NCBI GenBank assembly: GCA_030463445.1
Contig: JAQGFW010007909.1
Location: forward strand, 1 to 20,858
From: Euplotes aediculatus
Lineage: Eukaryota; Ciliophora; Spirotrichea; Euplotida; Euplotidae
Reading direction: 5' to 3'
DNA: 20,858 nt
Shown: one piece after another, positions 7,232 through 15,863 of the stretch
Layout: each line of letters starts with the position of its first letter
Numbering within the stretch: position 1 is the stretch's first letter
The notes under the pieces: generated by a model
The model's input: only the letters and a program-made list of their open reading frames with translations
What the model was told of the DNA's origin: nothing
The model's database searches: none
Translations under genes and position numbers: made by a program

Positions 7232-8251
7232 ATGATTCAGATTCAAGAAAACATACCATTAAAACAGTACAACACCTTCGGAATCGCCGCCAACGCACGG
7301 TATTTTGTTGAGGTTAATTCGGTCGATGAATTAAAAGCAATTTTACAAAATACTGATTTTGAGGGCGTAAAACGTTTGATTTTGGGCGGAGGTAGCAATA
7401 TGTTATTGCTCAATGATTTTGATGGATTGGTCATCAAGATGAATCTTGGCGGAATCGAAATTAAAAAACAAGACGAGGAGCATATTTATATAAAAGCTGG
7501 TGCGGGCGTGGTTTGGCACGAATTAGTCATGCACTGTGTAGCCAATAATTACGCAGGAATCGAGAATCTTTCGTTGATTCCGGGTACGGTCGGGGCAGCT
7601 CCGATGCAAAATATCGGTGCTTATGGGGTCGAAATCAAAGACGTTTTTGAAGAATTAGAGGCTCTCAATATCGAAACCTTAGAGGTCGAAAAATTCGATT
7701 TGCCAACATGTCGTTTTGGGTATCGTGAAAGCATTTTTAAACACGAAGCAAAAGGCAAATACGTGATTCTGAATGTTACATTTAGGCTCAATAAAACACC
7801 CAATTTTAATACTTCGTACGGAGCTATCAAAGATACACTGACCGCAATGGGTATTTCAGAAATGAGTATCAAAGCCGTGAGCGATGCCGTGATTCATATT
7901 CGTCAGAGCAAGTTGCCGAATCCTGCCGAAATTGGAAATGCGGGTAGTTTTTTCAAAAATCCAGAGATTCCGAAGTCGCATTTCGATAAATTAAAAGAGC
8001 AGTACCCCAACATTCCATCGTATCCGATTGATGAAAATACCGTAAAAGTTCCCGCTGGTTGGCTTATCGAACAAGCTGGCTGGAAAGGTCAACGCTTCGG
8101 TGAAGTGGGCGTACACGCCAAACAAGCATTGGTTTTGGTGAATTACGGAGGGGGTAAAGGTCAAGAAATCAAGGAGTTATCCGAAAAAATCCAAGCATCA
8201 ATCTTAGAAAAGTTTGGAATAAAACTCAGTGCCGAAGTAAACTTTATTTGA
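7232..8251 (+). CDS. murB: UDP-N-acetylenolpyruvoylglucosamine reductase (MurB, type I)
   Basis: FAD-dependent, NADPH-using cytosolic enzyme that reduces UDP-GlcNAc-enolpyruvate to UDP-MurNAc, the second committed step of peptidoglycan synthesis. 339 residues, like the E. coli-type enzyme. FAD-binding LGGGSNMLL is at 51-59 and IPGTVGAAPMQNIGAYG at 116-132. The catalytic residues are in place: Arg165 in YRESIFK, Ser239 in GNAGSFFKNP (proton donor) and Glu335 in the terminal AEVNFI. The YGAIK loop tyrosine (196) marks the type I form. It lies between an MBL-fold hydrolase (21-base gap) and a short-chain dehydrogenase (22-base gap), all on the plus strand. Confidence 0.97.
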   Translation: MIQIQENIPLKQYNTFGIAANARYFVEVNSVDELKAILQNTDFEGVKRLILGGGSNMLLLNDFDGLVIKMNLGGIEIKKQDEEHIYIKAGAGVVWHELVMHCVANNYAGIENLSLIPGTVGAAPMQNIGAYGVEIKDVFEELEALNIETLEVEKFDLPTCRFGYRESIFKHEAKGKYVILNVTFRLNKTPNFNTSYGAIKDTLTAMGISEMSIKAVSDAVIHIRQSKLPNPAEIGNAGSFFKNPEIPKSHFDKLKEQYPNIPSYPIDENTVKVPAGWLIEQAGWKGQRFGEVGVHAKQALVLVNYGGGKGQEIKELSEKIQASILEKFGIKLSAEVNFI

Positions 8252-8273
8252 GTGTCAGTTCAAAATCCTAAAC

Positions 8274-9086
8274 ATGAACAAGACGGTTTTTATCACGGGT
8301 TGTGCCAATGGCATAGGTAAGGCACTCGTCGAGCGGTTTTATTCGCTTGGCTATCGGGTTATCGCTACCGATATTGACTTTGAAAAACTGAAAAGTTATT
8401 CTTGGGATTCTTCAAAAATAAGCACTTACAAACTCGATGTAACCAAACCCGAAGACTGGTACGATGTAGTAGCCTCAGTGATTGATAAATTTGGTCAAAT
8501 TGATGTTTTGATAAATAATGCAGGGGTGATTATCCCCGCTTTCATCCATGATTTTTCATTAAAAGACGTAGATTTTCATATCAACATCAACCTCAAAGGA
8601 GTTATTTATGGTAGTAAAATCGTGTCTGATTTGATGCTCAAACAAGGCTTTGGACATATCATAAACATTGCCTCTTTGGCTGGAGTCGCCCCGATTCAGG
8701 GTTTATCGCTTTATTCGGCTTCAAAGTTTGCAGTGCGTGGCTTTACACTTTCAATCGCACAAGAGTTAAAATTGAGAGGCGTTTCTGTTTCGGTTGTTTG
8801 CCCCGATTTGGTCGATACCAATATGCTCAAGTTACAATTAGAGTATGAAGCCGCCAATCTTACTTTTTCGGGCGATAAAATATTGACTGTCAATGACATA
8901 ACCGATGCAATTATCCACCGAGCGATTAACCGAAAAGAGGTTGAGATACTGATTCCTCGAAGCCGAGGATTATTAGCCAAAATTGGAAATTTCTTTCCTT
9001 CGATGGCCGATTTCCTGACCAAAACCCTCAGCAAGAAGGGCAATCAGAAACGATTAGAATTGAAAAACACCCATCGGTCGTCATAA
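8274..9086 (+). CDS. Short-chain dehydrogenase/reductase (SDR)
   Basis: 270-residue classical SDR with Rossmann fold. The cofactor glycine motif TGCANGIG is at 8-15, the NNAG motif at 81-84, and the catalytic Asn106, Ser134, Tyr147 and Lys151 (YSASK) are all present. An Asp at the end of the second beta strand (IATDID) favours NAD(H) over NADP(H). The tail after about 225 is basic and moderately hydrophobic (LLAKIGNFFPSMADFLTKTL), which may allow loose membrane contact. Substrate unknown. It follows murB by 22 bases and is the likely last gene of that operon; no clear hairpin terminator follows. Confidence 0.9.
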   Translation: MNKTVFITGCANGIGKALVERFYSLGYRVIATDIDFEKLKSYSWDSSKISTYKLDVTKPEDWYDVVASVIDKFGQIDVLINNAGVIIPAFIHDFSLKDVDFHININLKGVIYGSKIVSDLMLKQGFGHIINIASLAGVAPIQGLSLYSASKFAVRGFTLSIAQELKLRGVSVSVVCPDLVDTNMLKLQLEYEAANLTFSGDKILTVNDITDAIIHRAINRKEVEILIPRSRGLLAKIGNFFPSMADFLTKTLSKKGNQKRLELKNTHRSS

Positions 9087-9146
9087 TTCAGTACTCATTC
9101 ATCTATATTTTGGGGCAATGACGGCTATTTTATTGGTTTTGCTTAA

Positions 9147-9175
9147 TTGAATTTCTACGTAAAATTTCTATCTTG
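9147..9175 (+). promoter_or_regulatory. Candidate promoter of the Asp-box gene
   Basis: TTG at 9147-9149, exactly 19 bases, then TATCTTG at 9169-9175, one T short of TAnnTTTG. It would give a leader of roughly 25 bases before the ATG at 9205. Spacing is right but the -7 box is imperfect. Confidence 0.4.
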
Positions 9176-9204
9176 CAACTCTCTCATTCTCAATAAACTA
9201 CAAA

Positions 9205-12147
9205 ATGAAAACCCTAAAACTATTAGTATTGGCTACGTTTTTCTTCGATGTAGCCATGGGGCAATTCGACCCAAAATTATTCGATTCGATGAAATGGCGT
9301 ATGATTGGGCCTCACCGTGGCGGTCGAACCGTAGGGGCGGTGGGTGTTCCTCAGCAGCCCAATGTTTTTTATATCGGTGTCAATAACGGCGGTGTGTGGA
9401 AAACCACTGATTACGGCCGTACGTGGTTTCCGATTTTTGACGACCAGCCTACTGGCTCAATTGGTGATGTGGTTGTTGCTCCGTCGAATCCTAATGTAAT
9501 TTACGTAGGGAGTGGCGAAGGGCTACAACGCCCCGACCTTTCGGTGGGAGACGGTATGTATAAATCTATCGACGCTGGTAAAACGTGGCAGCATTTAGGT
9601 TTGAAAGATGCCCTACAAATCGGAGGTTTGGCAATTGACCCAAAAAACGAAAACCGTGTTTTTGTAGCAGCTTTGGGGCATCCTTATGGACCGAATACTG
9701 AAAGGGGCGTTTACCGAACATTGGATGGGGGCAAAACCTTTGAAAAGGTTCTTTTTATCGACGAAAACACGGGTGCGATTCAGGTAACGATTGACCCTAA
9801 AAACTCAGATATTGTTTATGCCAGCCTTTGGGAGGCCCGACAAGGCCCGTGGGAAAACGGAGCTTGGCAAGGACCAGGTAGCGGTATGTATAAATCTACC
9901 GATGGCGGAAAAACATGGAAAAAACTCACCAAAGGTTTTCCGACATTTGAGCAAGGTTTGGGGCGAATCGGTTTTTGTATTGCTCCATCTGACCCTAATC
10001 GTATGTATGCAACCGTTGATGCAGGAGCCAATGGGGGTATTTATCGTTCGGATGATGCGGGCGAATCTTGGTATCGAACCAATCCAGATGCTCGTTTGTG
10101 GGGCCGTGGAAGCGATTTTGCCGAAGTGAAAGTTGACCCTCGCAACCCCGATGTGGTTTATTCTGCCAATGTTGTTACGTGGAAATCGAAAGACGGAGGA
10201 AAAAACTGGGAGGCATTTAGAGGGGCTCCGGGTGGCGATGATTACCACCGTATTTGGATAAATCCTGATAATCCAGACATTATTTTGTTTGCGTCTGACC
10301 AAGGGGCTATCATCACCGTAAACGGTGGAGAAACGTTTAGTTCGTGGTACAATCAGCCAACGGCCCAGTTTTATCACGTAAGTACAGATAATGCTTTTCC
10401 GTACAACGTGTACGGTGGGCAGCAAGAAAGCGGTTCGGTTTCAGTATCTTCTCGTGGCAACGATGGGCAGATAACCTACCGAGAATGGCACCCAGTTGGA
10501 GTCGAAGAATACGGCTACGTAGCCGCTGACCCACTCGACCCAAATATTATTTATGGCGGAAAAATTACGAAATTTGATAAACGAACCGGACAAACCCAGA
10601 ATATCGCTCCCGAGGCTGTCAGAAGCGGTAAGTATAGGTTTATCCGTACAGCTCCCGTTTTATTCTCCCCTCTCGACCCCAAAACCTTGTTTTTTGCGGG
10701 TAATGTTTTATTCAAAACGCAGAATGGGGGTAATTCTTGGCAAGTTATCAGCCCAGACCTAACCCGTGAGACTTGGGATATTCCTGAAAGTGTCGGTATT
10801 TACACAACCGAAGAAATGAAAAAAATGCCTCGCCGAGGAGTAATTTATACGATTGCTCCATCCTACAAAGACATTAACACGATTTGGGTTGGTACCGACG
10901 ATGGCTTGATTCATGTAACCAAAGATGGTGGAAAAAACTGGAAGAATGTAACACCAGCCGCTATAACTTCGTGGTCGAAGGTTTCGGTGATGGATGCTTC
11001 GCATTTTGATGTCAATACGGCTTATGCGGCAGTCAATAGGATTCGATGCAACGATTATCGCCCACATATTTACCGAACAAAAGACGGCGGCAAGACTTGG
11101 CAAGAAATAGTAAACGGATTACCCAACGACCCGATCAATGCAGTGCGTGAAGACCCCGTCAGAAAAGGTTTACTTTACGCTGGTTCGGAGCGAGCCGTTT
11201 ATGTTTCGTTCGATGATGGCGAACATTGGCAATCGTTAAGGCTAAATATGCCCGCCACATCAATCCGTGATTTAGTTGTAAAAGATGACGATATTGTAGT
11301 TGGCACTCACGGACGCAGCTTCTGGATTTTGGATGATATTACACCGCTACGCCAACTCTCGACCGATTTAGCCAAACAAAACGAAATTTTGTACAAGCCA
11401 CAAAATACGTATCGGGTTCGTTGGAGTATGTACACCGATACGCCCGTTCCGCAAGAAGAGCCAGCCGGACAAAACCCGCCCGATGGTGCAATTATCAATT
11501 ATTATCTCAAAGAAAATGCTCAGAATGTCAGTCTCGAAATCTTTGATGTAACGGGTAAATTGATTAGAAAATACACCAATCAAGATAAACCTTACGAGAT
11601 TCCGGCCAATAATGTTCCGCCGTATTGGATTCGTCCACAGCAAATTTTAAGTGCCAATGCTGGTTCGCATCGTTTCATGTGGGATTTACATTACACCCCC
11701 TTAGACCTGCCGCCGACTTATCCGATTTCGGCCATTTACCAAAACACCGAGCCAGAGCCAACTTCGCCGTGGGTAATGATGGGTAATTATACCGTAAAAT
11801 TAACCGTCGATGGTAAATCTACGAGCCAGACAATCACGGTAAAAATAGACCCAAGGGTAAAAACCTCGATGCTTGATTTGAAACAACAACACGATTTGTC
11901 GTTGGGCTGCTATGAACAACGCCGAGAGGTGTTAGCAACGCTAAAAAGCATCAAGACAATAAAAGATAAAACCAAGCAAATCAGTGAGTTAGAGGCCGAA
12001 CTGAATAAAGTAAACGGGGCTTTGGGGTCAGTTTTCAATATCTTGCAAGATACAGATATGAAGCCTACCACACAGGCTGTTTCATCGGCGAATGACTCTA
12101 TCAAAAAAGCTAAAGAGTTGCTCGCAAAAGCCAAAGCAGTAGAATAA
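9205..12147 (+). CDS. Large secreted Asp-box (BNR/sortilin-like) beta-propeller protein
   Basis: 980 residues. The N-terminus MKTLKLLVLATFFFDVAMG is a Sec signal, so the protein is exported. At least ten Asp-box repeats of the S/T-x-D-x-G-x-T-W type run through the first 680 residues (for example TTDYGRTW, SIDAGKTW, TLDGGKTF, STDGGKTW, SDDAGESW, SKDGGKNW, TKDGGKNW, TKDGGKTW), implying one or two beta-propellers of the Vps10/BNR kind. A later segment (about 730-880) looks like beta-sandwich material (VSLEIFDVTGKLIRKY). The last 90 residues are helical and charged (QISELEAELNKVNGALG). Such proteins are often named glycosyl hydrolases, but Asp boxes alone do not prove enzyme activity and I see no certain catalytic set. 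A GH20-like glycosidase follows on the same strand after a palindrome. Confidence 0.88.
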   Translation: MKTLKLLVLATFFFDVAMGQFDPKLFDSMKWRMIGPHRGGRTVGAVGVPQQPNVFYIGVNNGGVWKTTDYGRTWFPIFDDQPTGSIGDVVVAPSNPNVIYVGSGEGLQRPDLSVGDGMYKSIDAGKTWQHLGLKDALQIGGLAIDPKNENRVFVAALGHPYGPNTERGVYRTLDGGKTFEKVLFIDENTGAIQVTIDPKNSDIVYASLWEARQGPWENGAWQGPGSGMYKSTDGGKTWKKLTKGFPTFEQGLGRIGFCIAPSDPNRMYATVDAGANGGIYRSDDAGESWYRTNPDARLWGRGSDFAEVKVDPRNPDVVYSANVVTWKSKDGGKNWEAFRGAPGGDDYHRIWINPDNPDIILFASDQGAIITVNGGETFSSWYNQPTAQFYHVSTDNAFPYNVYGGQQESGSVSVSSRGNDGQITYREWHPVGVEEYGYVAADPLDPNIIYGGKITKFDKRTGQTQNIAPEAVRSGKYRFIRTAPVLFSPLDPKTLFFAGNVLFKTQNGGNSWQVISPDLTRETWDIPESVGIYTTEEMKKMPRRGVIYTIAPSYKDINTIWVGTDDGLIHVTKDGGKNWKNVTPAAITSWSKVSVMDASHFDVNTAYAAVNRIRCNDYRPHIYRTKDGGKTWQEIVNGLPNDPINAVREDPVRKGLLYAGSERAVYVSFDDGEHWQSLRLNMPATSIRDLVVKDDDIVVGTHGRSFWILDDITPLRQLSTDLAKQNEILYKPQNTYRVRWSMYTDTPVPQEEPAGQNPPDGAIINYYLKENAQNVSLEIFDVTGKLIRKYTNQDKPYEIPANNVPPYWIRPQQILSANAGSHRFMWDLHYTPLDLPPTYPISAIYQNTEPEPTSPWVMMGNYTVKLTVDGKSTSQTITVKIDPRVKTSMLDLKQQHDLSLGCYEQRREVLATLKSIKTIKDKTKQISELEAELNKVNGALGSVFNILQDTDMKPTTQAVSSANDSIKKAKELLAKAKAVE

Positions 12148-12161
12148 AAGTATTCATATTG

Positions 12162-12188
12162 GTAGGGGCGTTTTGCATACGCCCCTAC
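12162..12188. repeat. Palindrome between Asp-box gene and GH20-like gene
   Basis: Perfect 10-bp arms GTAGGGGCGT and ACGCCCCTAC with a 7-base loop, followed by a short TTTTA. It lies 15 bases after the Asp-box stop and 24 bases before the GH20 start. It could terminate or attenuate transcription between the two, or be a dispersed palindromic repeat. An upstream TTG that would lengthen the GH20 frame falls inside it. Confidence 0.8.
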
Positions 12189-12211
12189 TTTTAAACAACA
12201 TCTATTCATCT

Positions 12212-13306
12212 ATGAAAAAACTTCCAATTTTTATGATTTTGGCGTTTATCGTCAGCTTTCAATCTTTTGCCCAAGCCAAATTAGACAGCTTGATGCCCAT
12301 TCGTGGTTTTTGTATTACGGCTCCGCAATCGAAAGAACTCGCCGCATTTACCAAATTTATCAACGAAGAATTAGCTCCTCGCCACGTCAATACATTGATT
12401 TTACGAGTAGATTATAATTATCAATTTGAGAGCCATCCCGAATTGCGTGATGCTTCGGCGTTGTCGAAACAAGAAGTAAAAAGTTTGGTTAGCACGTGCC
12501 GAAAACACAATATTCGATTGATTCCACAAATCAATCTACTGGGGCATCAATCTTGGGCATCAAAAACTACCAATTTGTTATTGGTTTACCCTGAATTCGA
12601 CGAAACCCCGCACGTTAAAATGCCTGAAAAGTACGTTTGGCCCAATGCCGATGGCTTGTATTGTAAAAGTTATTGTCCGTTGCATCCGGGCGTGCATAAA
12701 ATCGTTTTTGATTTGGTAGATGAAATCTGCGAGGTATTTGAGACAGATGCTTTTCATGCGGGTATGGATGAGGTTTTCTACATAGCCGATGACAAATGCC
12801 CAAGATGCGGTGGCAAAGACAAAGCCGAATTATTTGCTGGCGAAGCAAATAAAATCTCGAATCATTTAGCTCTCAAAAATCGTAAATTGTGGATTTGGGG
12901 CGATAGGCTGATTGACGGCAAAACCACAGGAATGGGCATGTGGGAGGCCAGTTTTAATAATACCCACCGAGCCATTGACCTACTAAACAAAGATGTTGTA
13001 ATATGCGATTGGCACTACGAACGCCCCGACCAAACGGCCGTTTACTTTGCCATGAAAGGCTTTAATGTAATCACTTGTCCGTGGCGAATGCCAAGTGTTG
13101 CCGTCGAGCAAACGAATGATATGTTGCGTTTTCGTAAAAATGCTACACCAGATATGAAACCTCGCTATCAAGGAATGATGCAAACGATTTGGTCGGGCGT
13201 TGGCACGTTTTTAAATGATTTTTATGCCGATAAGGTGGACGAAAAGGGGTATTCTCAAGCAAGATGCTTTAAAGCAATGTTTGATGAAATTAACAAGTCA
13301 AATTGA
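12212..13306 (+). CDS. GH20-like family glycosidase (beta-N-acetylhexosaminidase-like), exported
   Basis: I use the ATG at 12212, which gives a proper Sec signal (MKKLPIFMILAFIVSFQSFAQA) and a 364-residue protein. A start at 12173 would run through a palindrome. The body looks like a bare (beta/alpha)8 barrel of the GH20 type, with the catalytic Asp-Glu pair in HAGMDEV (Asp186, Glu187) and upstream strands NTLILRVDYNY and IRLIPQINLLGHQSW. There is no separate N-terminal GH20b domain, so it is much shorter than classical hexosaminidases. A cysteine pair C151/C155 (CKSYC) precedes, and CPRC (196/199) directly follows, the catalytic loop. They could form a metal knuckle or disulfides. Late tryptophans (CDWHYE, CPWRMP, TIWSG) fit a sugar-binding pocket. 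Substrate unproven. Confidence 0.8.
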   Translation: MKKLPIFMILAFIVSFQSFAQAKLDSLMPIRGFCITAPQSKELAAFTKFINEELAPRHVNTLILRVDYNYQFESHPELRDASALSKQEVKSLVSTCRKHNIRLIPQINLLGHQSWASKTTNLLLVYPEFDETPHVKMPEKYVWPNADGLYCKSYCPLHPGVHKIVFDLVDEICEVFETDAFHAGMDEVFYIADDKCPRCGGKDKAELFAGEANKISNHLALKNRKLWIWGDRLIDGKTTGMGMWEASFNNTHRAIDLLNKDVVICDWHYERPDQTAVYFAMKGFNVITCPWRMPSVAVEQTNDMLRFRKNATPDMKPRYQGMMQTIWSGVGTFLNDFYADKVDEKGYSQARCFKAMFDEINKSN

Positions 13307-13388
13307 AGCAATCTCAAAAAAAATACAACATAATACTAAAAACGTACGTCTTACGTTATATTACAGATGTCTTGCTGATATTGTGATA

Positions 13389-14198
13389 ATGACAAAACCA
13401 TATTATTTAGTACTCTTACTGCTAATTTCTGACTCTCTGTTAGCTCAACAGCCTGTTTTTCGCTCGCAATCGGCGAGCCTGCCAGGAGGAAGAATGCAAA
13501 TAGGTAGTGGCAGAGCCAAATCTTTTGTACCAAAAAAAGACTCGCAAGAGATTGCCCCCAACCGCAAGTTTGCCCCAGTTGGTATAAACATAAAAGTGCT
13601 TCCGCTTTTTGGCGAATACGAAAAAAACGATTTACAGAAAAAAGAAGACGACGAATTTCTGAAAATGTGTGATGCAAACTTTCAGAATCGTAGCAAAGCA
13701 AGTGAATTTTTTGCGACTCGTGCATGGGAATATCTACAAGAAGGTCAAGCCGATACGGCGGTACATCGTTTTAATTTGGCTTTTCTGCTCGATGACGAAA
13801 ACGTCGATGCTTTCTGGGGCTTAGGTGTTGTCGAATACCAAAAGGGGCATATCAGAGAAGCCATTGGTTTGATGCAAAAAGGGAACGACGTGAACCAAGA
13901 TGACCCCGTTTTGATGGTAGATTTGGCTACAATCTACATTCATGCTTATACAATAGACAAAAAAGATAATGATTTGGCGAGTGCGTTTAATCTGCTCGAA
14001 AAAGCGATAGAAATACAGCCCGAATCACCGAATGCTTATATGCAATTGTCGCTTGCCGAAATCTTAAATGGGCAGTACGACAACGCTTGGGAGCATTTTC
14101 ATAAAAGTTACGAAATCGACCCCGAAGGCATCAATCAAGATATTTTGAAGGATTTACTTTCTAAAAAGCTCGACCCAAAAGGAATTTTCAAGAAGTAG
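13389..14198 (+). CDS. Exported TPR-repeat protein
   Basis: Start at the ATG at 13389 (MTKPYYLVLLLLISDSLLAQ, a Sec signal), giving 269 residues; a longer frame back to 13215 lies inside the GH20 gene and is rejected. After a low-complexity, basic stretch (about 20-60) with GGRMQIGSG come about four tetratricopeptide repeats from about 100 on: AWEYLQEGQADTAVHRFNLA, AFWGLGVVEYQKGHIREAIG, a DLATIYIHAY/LLEKAIEIQP unit and AYMQLSLAEILNGQYDNAWE. It is predicted to be a periplasmic protein-binding scaffold. Partner unknown. It is 82 bases downstream of the GH20-like gene on the same strand and ends at a strong two-way terminator. Confidence 0.85.
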   Translation: MTKPYYLVLLLLISDSLLAQQPVFRSQSASLPGGRMQIGSGRAKSFVPKKDSQEIAPNRKFAPVGINIKVLPLFGEYEKNDLQKKEDDEFLKMCDANFQNRSKASEFFATRAWEYLQEGQADTAVHRFNLAFLLDDENVDAFWGLGVVEYQKGHIREAIGLMQKGNDVNQDDPVLMVDLATIYIHAYTIDKKDNDLASAFNLLEKAIEIQPESPNAYMQLSLAEILNGQYDNAWEHFHKSYEIDPEGINQDILKDLLSKKLDPKGIFKK

Positions 14199-14208
14199 TT
14201 AAACAAAC

Positions 14209-14254
14209 ATAAACAAAACGGCTCAGAGTCATCATTCTGAGCCGTTTTGTTTAT
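14209..14254. terminator. Strong bidirectional terminator
   Basis: Perfect 19-bp stem (ATAAACAAAACGGCTCAGA and its complement) with an 8-base loop, between the convergent TPR gene and glyA. The lower part of the stem reads TTTTGTTTAT on one strand and the same on the other, giving both directions a T-rich exit. Confidence 0.92.
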
Positions 14255-14273
14255 AATTGTATCAAATCAAATT

Positions 14274-15563
14274 TTACATCTGAAACAACGGATAATCTGC
14301 CATCCAAGAATTTACTTCTTTGCGAACTTCAGCAATCACCGATGCGTTTTCGTGATTCATCAATACTTTATCCATCAAATCTACCACACGAACCATATCG
14401 GCTTCGAGCAAGCCTCTTGTTGTCATGGCAGCAGTGCCGACACGCATACCCGATGTCACCATCGCCGAGCGGTCATCAAAAGGCACCATGTTTTTATTTA
14501 CCGTAATATCGGCTTGAATCAATGTATTCTCGGCGATTTTACCAGTTAAGCCTTTCGAGCGTAAGTCAATTAACATCAAGTGGTTATCTGTACCGTCTGA
14601 GATGATTTTGTATCCACGATTTACAAATTCGTCTGCCATTGCCTTGGCGTTTTTCTGAACTTGTACGGCATAATTGTAGAAGTTTTCGGTCAAAGCTTCG
14701 CCAAATGCGATAGCCTTGGCAGCAATGATATGCTCAAGTGGGCCACCTTGTGTACCTGGGAACACGCCAGAGTCGAGCAACGAAGACATCATTCTGATTT
14801 CGCCTTTTGGGGTTGTGATTCCGAAAGGATTCGGGAAATCATGACGCATCATAATCACACCACCACGGGTTCCACGAAGGGTTTTGTGTGTAGTGGTTGT
14901 CACGATATGGCAATGGTCGAATGGGTCATTCAATAATCCTTTTGCTACCAAACCTGCTGGGTGAGAAATATCGGCCAAAAGTAACGCTCCGATTGAATCG
15001 GCAATTTGACGAAGACGGGCGTAGTCCCAATCACGAGAATATGCCGATGCACCGCAAATAATCAATTTTGGTTTTTCTTGAAGAGCCGTTTGCTCTACTT
15101 TATCCCAATCAATCAAGCCAGTTTCTTGCTCAACACCGTAGAAAAACGGCTGGAAGTATTTGCCCGAAATATTCACTGGCGAACCGTGCGAAAGGTGTCC
15201 ACCGTGCGAAAGATTAAATCCTAAAATTTTATCACCCGGCTGAAGACACGCTAAGAAAACCGCCATGTTTGCCTGAGCCCCAGAGTGCGGCTGAACGTTT
15301 GCCCACGAAAGGTTAAAAAGTTGTTTCAGGCGGTCAATCGCAATTTGCTCTACTTGGTCAACTACTTCACAACCACCATAATAACGCTTGCCGGGTAAGC
15401 CTTCGGCATATTTGTTTGTCAAGACACTTCCTGCGGCTTCCATTACTTGTGGCGAAACAAAGTTTTCAGAAGCGATTAGCTCAATACCATGCAATTGTCG
15501 TTCGTTTTCTTTCTGAATCAAATTGAAGATTTCAGTGTCACGATAAATTGTAGTAGAAACCAT
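14274..15563 (-). CDS. glyA: Serine hydroxymethyltransferase
   Basis: PLP enzyme that converts serine and tetrahydrofolate to glycine and methylene-tetrahydrofolate in the cytosol, the main source of one-carbon units. 429 residues, full length. Family signatures are in order: [10 protein letters not shown] (28-37), [10 protein letters not shown] (55-64), [10 protein letters not shown] (91-100), the PLP-ring Asp198/His201 in ADISHPAGL, and the Schiff-base Lys227 in [28 protein letters not shown] near the C-terminus is also typical. It stands alone on the minus strand, facing the terminator at 14209-14254. Confidence 0.98.
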   Translation of the reverse strand: MVSTTIYRDTEIFNLIQKENERQLHGIELIASENFVSPQVMEAAGSVLTNKYAEGLPGKRYYGGCEVVDQVEQIAIDRLKQLFNLSWANVQPHSGAQANMAVFLACLQPGDKILGFNLSHGGHLSHGSPVNISGKYFQPFFYGVEQETGLIDWDKVEQTALQEKPKLIICGASAYSRDWDYARLRQIADSIGALLLADISHPAGLVAKGLLNDPFDHCHIVTTTTHKTLRGTRGGVIMMRHDFPNPFGITTPKGEIRMMSSLLDSGVFPGTQGGPLEHIIAAKAIAFGEALTENFYNYAVQVQKNAKAMADEFVNRGYKIISDGTDNHLMLIDLRSKGLTGKIAENTLIQADITVNKNMVPFDDRSAMVTSGMRVGTAAMTTRGLLEADMVRVVDLMDKVLMNHENASVIAEVRKEVNSWMADYPLFQM

Positions 15564-15599
15564 AAATAGATTTGCGATTTATATTGTACGATTAGATTA

Positions 15600-15607
15600 C
15601 AAATTTA
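15600..15607 (-). promoter_or_regulatory. Candidate -7 box of glyA
   Basis: Minus-strand TAAATTTG, an exact TAnnTTTG, 37 bases upstream of the glyA ATG. No TTG is found at the usual distance upstream, so it is tentative. The gap 15564-15863 between glyA and the Crp-like gene is otherwise AT-rich and without a convincing gene, apart from a possible gene remnant at 15710. Confidence 0.4.
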
Positions 15608-15863
15608 ATTTCAATTTTTTAAAACATTGGTAATTATTTGATAATAAGCAGATTCGTACAACTTTTTCGTGGTTTTTTTATATAAAATCTTTTTAAGAAT
15701 CCAGAAAATATGCTTGAAGAACAGATTAAGACCCTTGAAAATAAACGATTTACAAGGTGAGAGGTCATCGTAGCTGAATTTGAATCGTTTTAACGATTTT
15801 GTGTTGGATTTGAAGATTTCTTTTTGGATTTTCGCTTCTGATAAAACTCTTTTTTGCCGTTAT

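Noticed and set aside
9805-10425. 206-codon minus-strand frame inside the Asp-box gene
   Set aside because: Shadow caused by the repeated Asp-box codons on the other strand; rich in Arg/Ile/Ser without domain character.
13215-13388. N-terminal extension of the TPR gene overlapping the GH20-like gene
   Set aside because: The downstream ATG at 13389 gives a proper signal peptide, and the extension is out-of-frame GH20 sequence.
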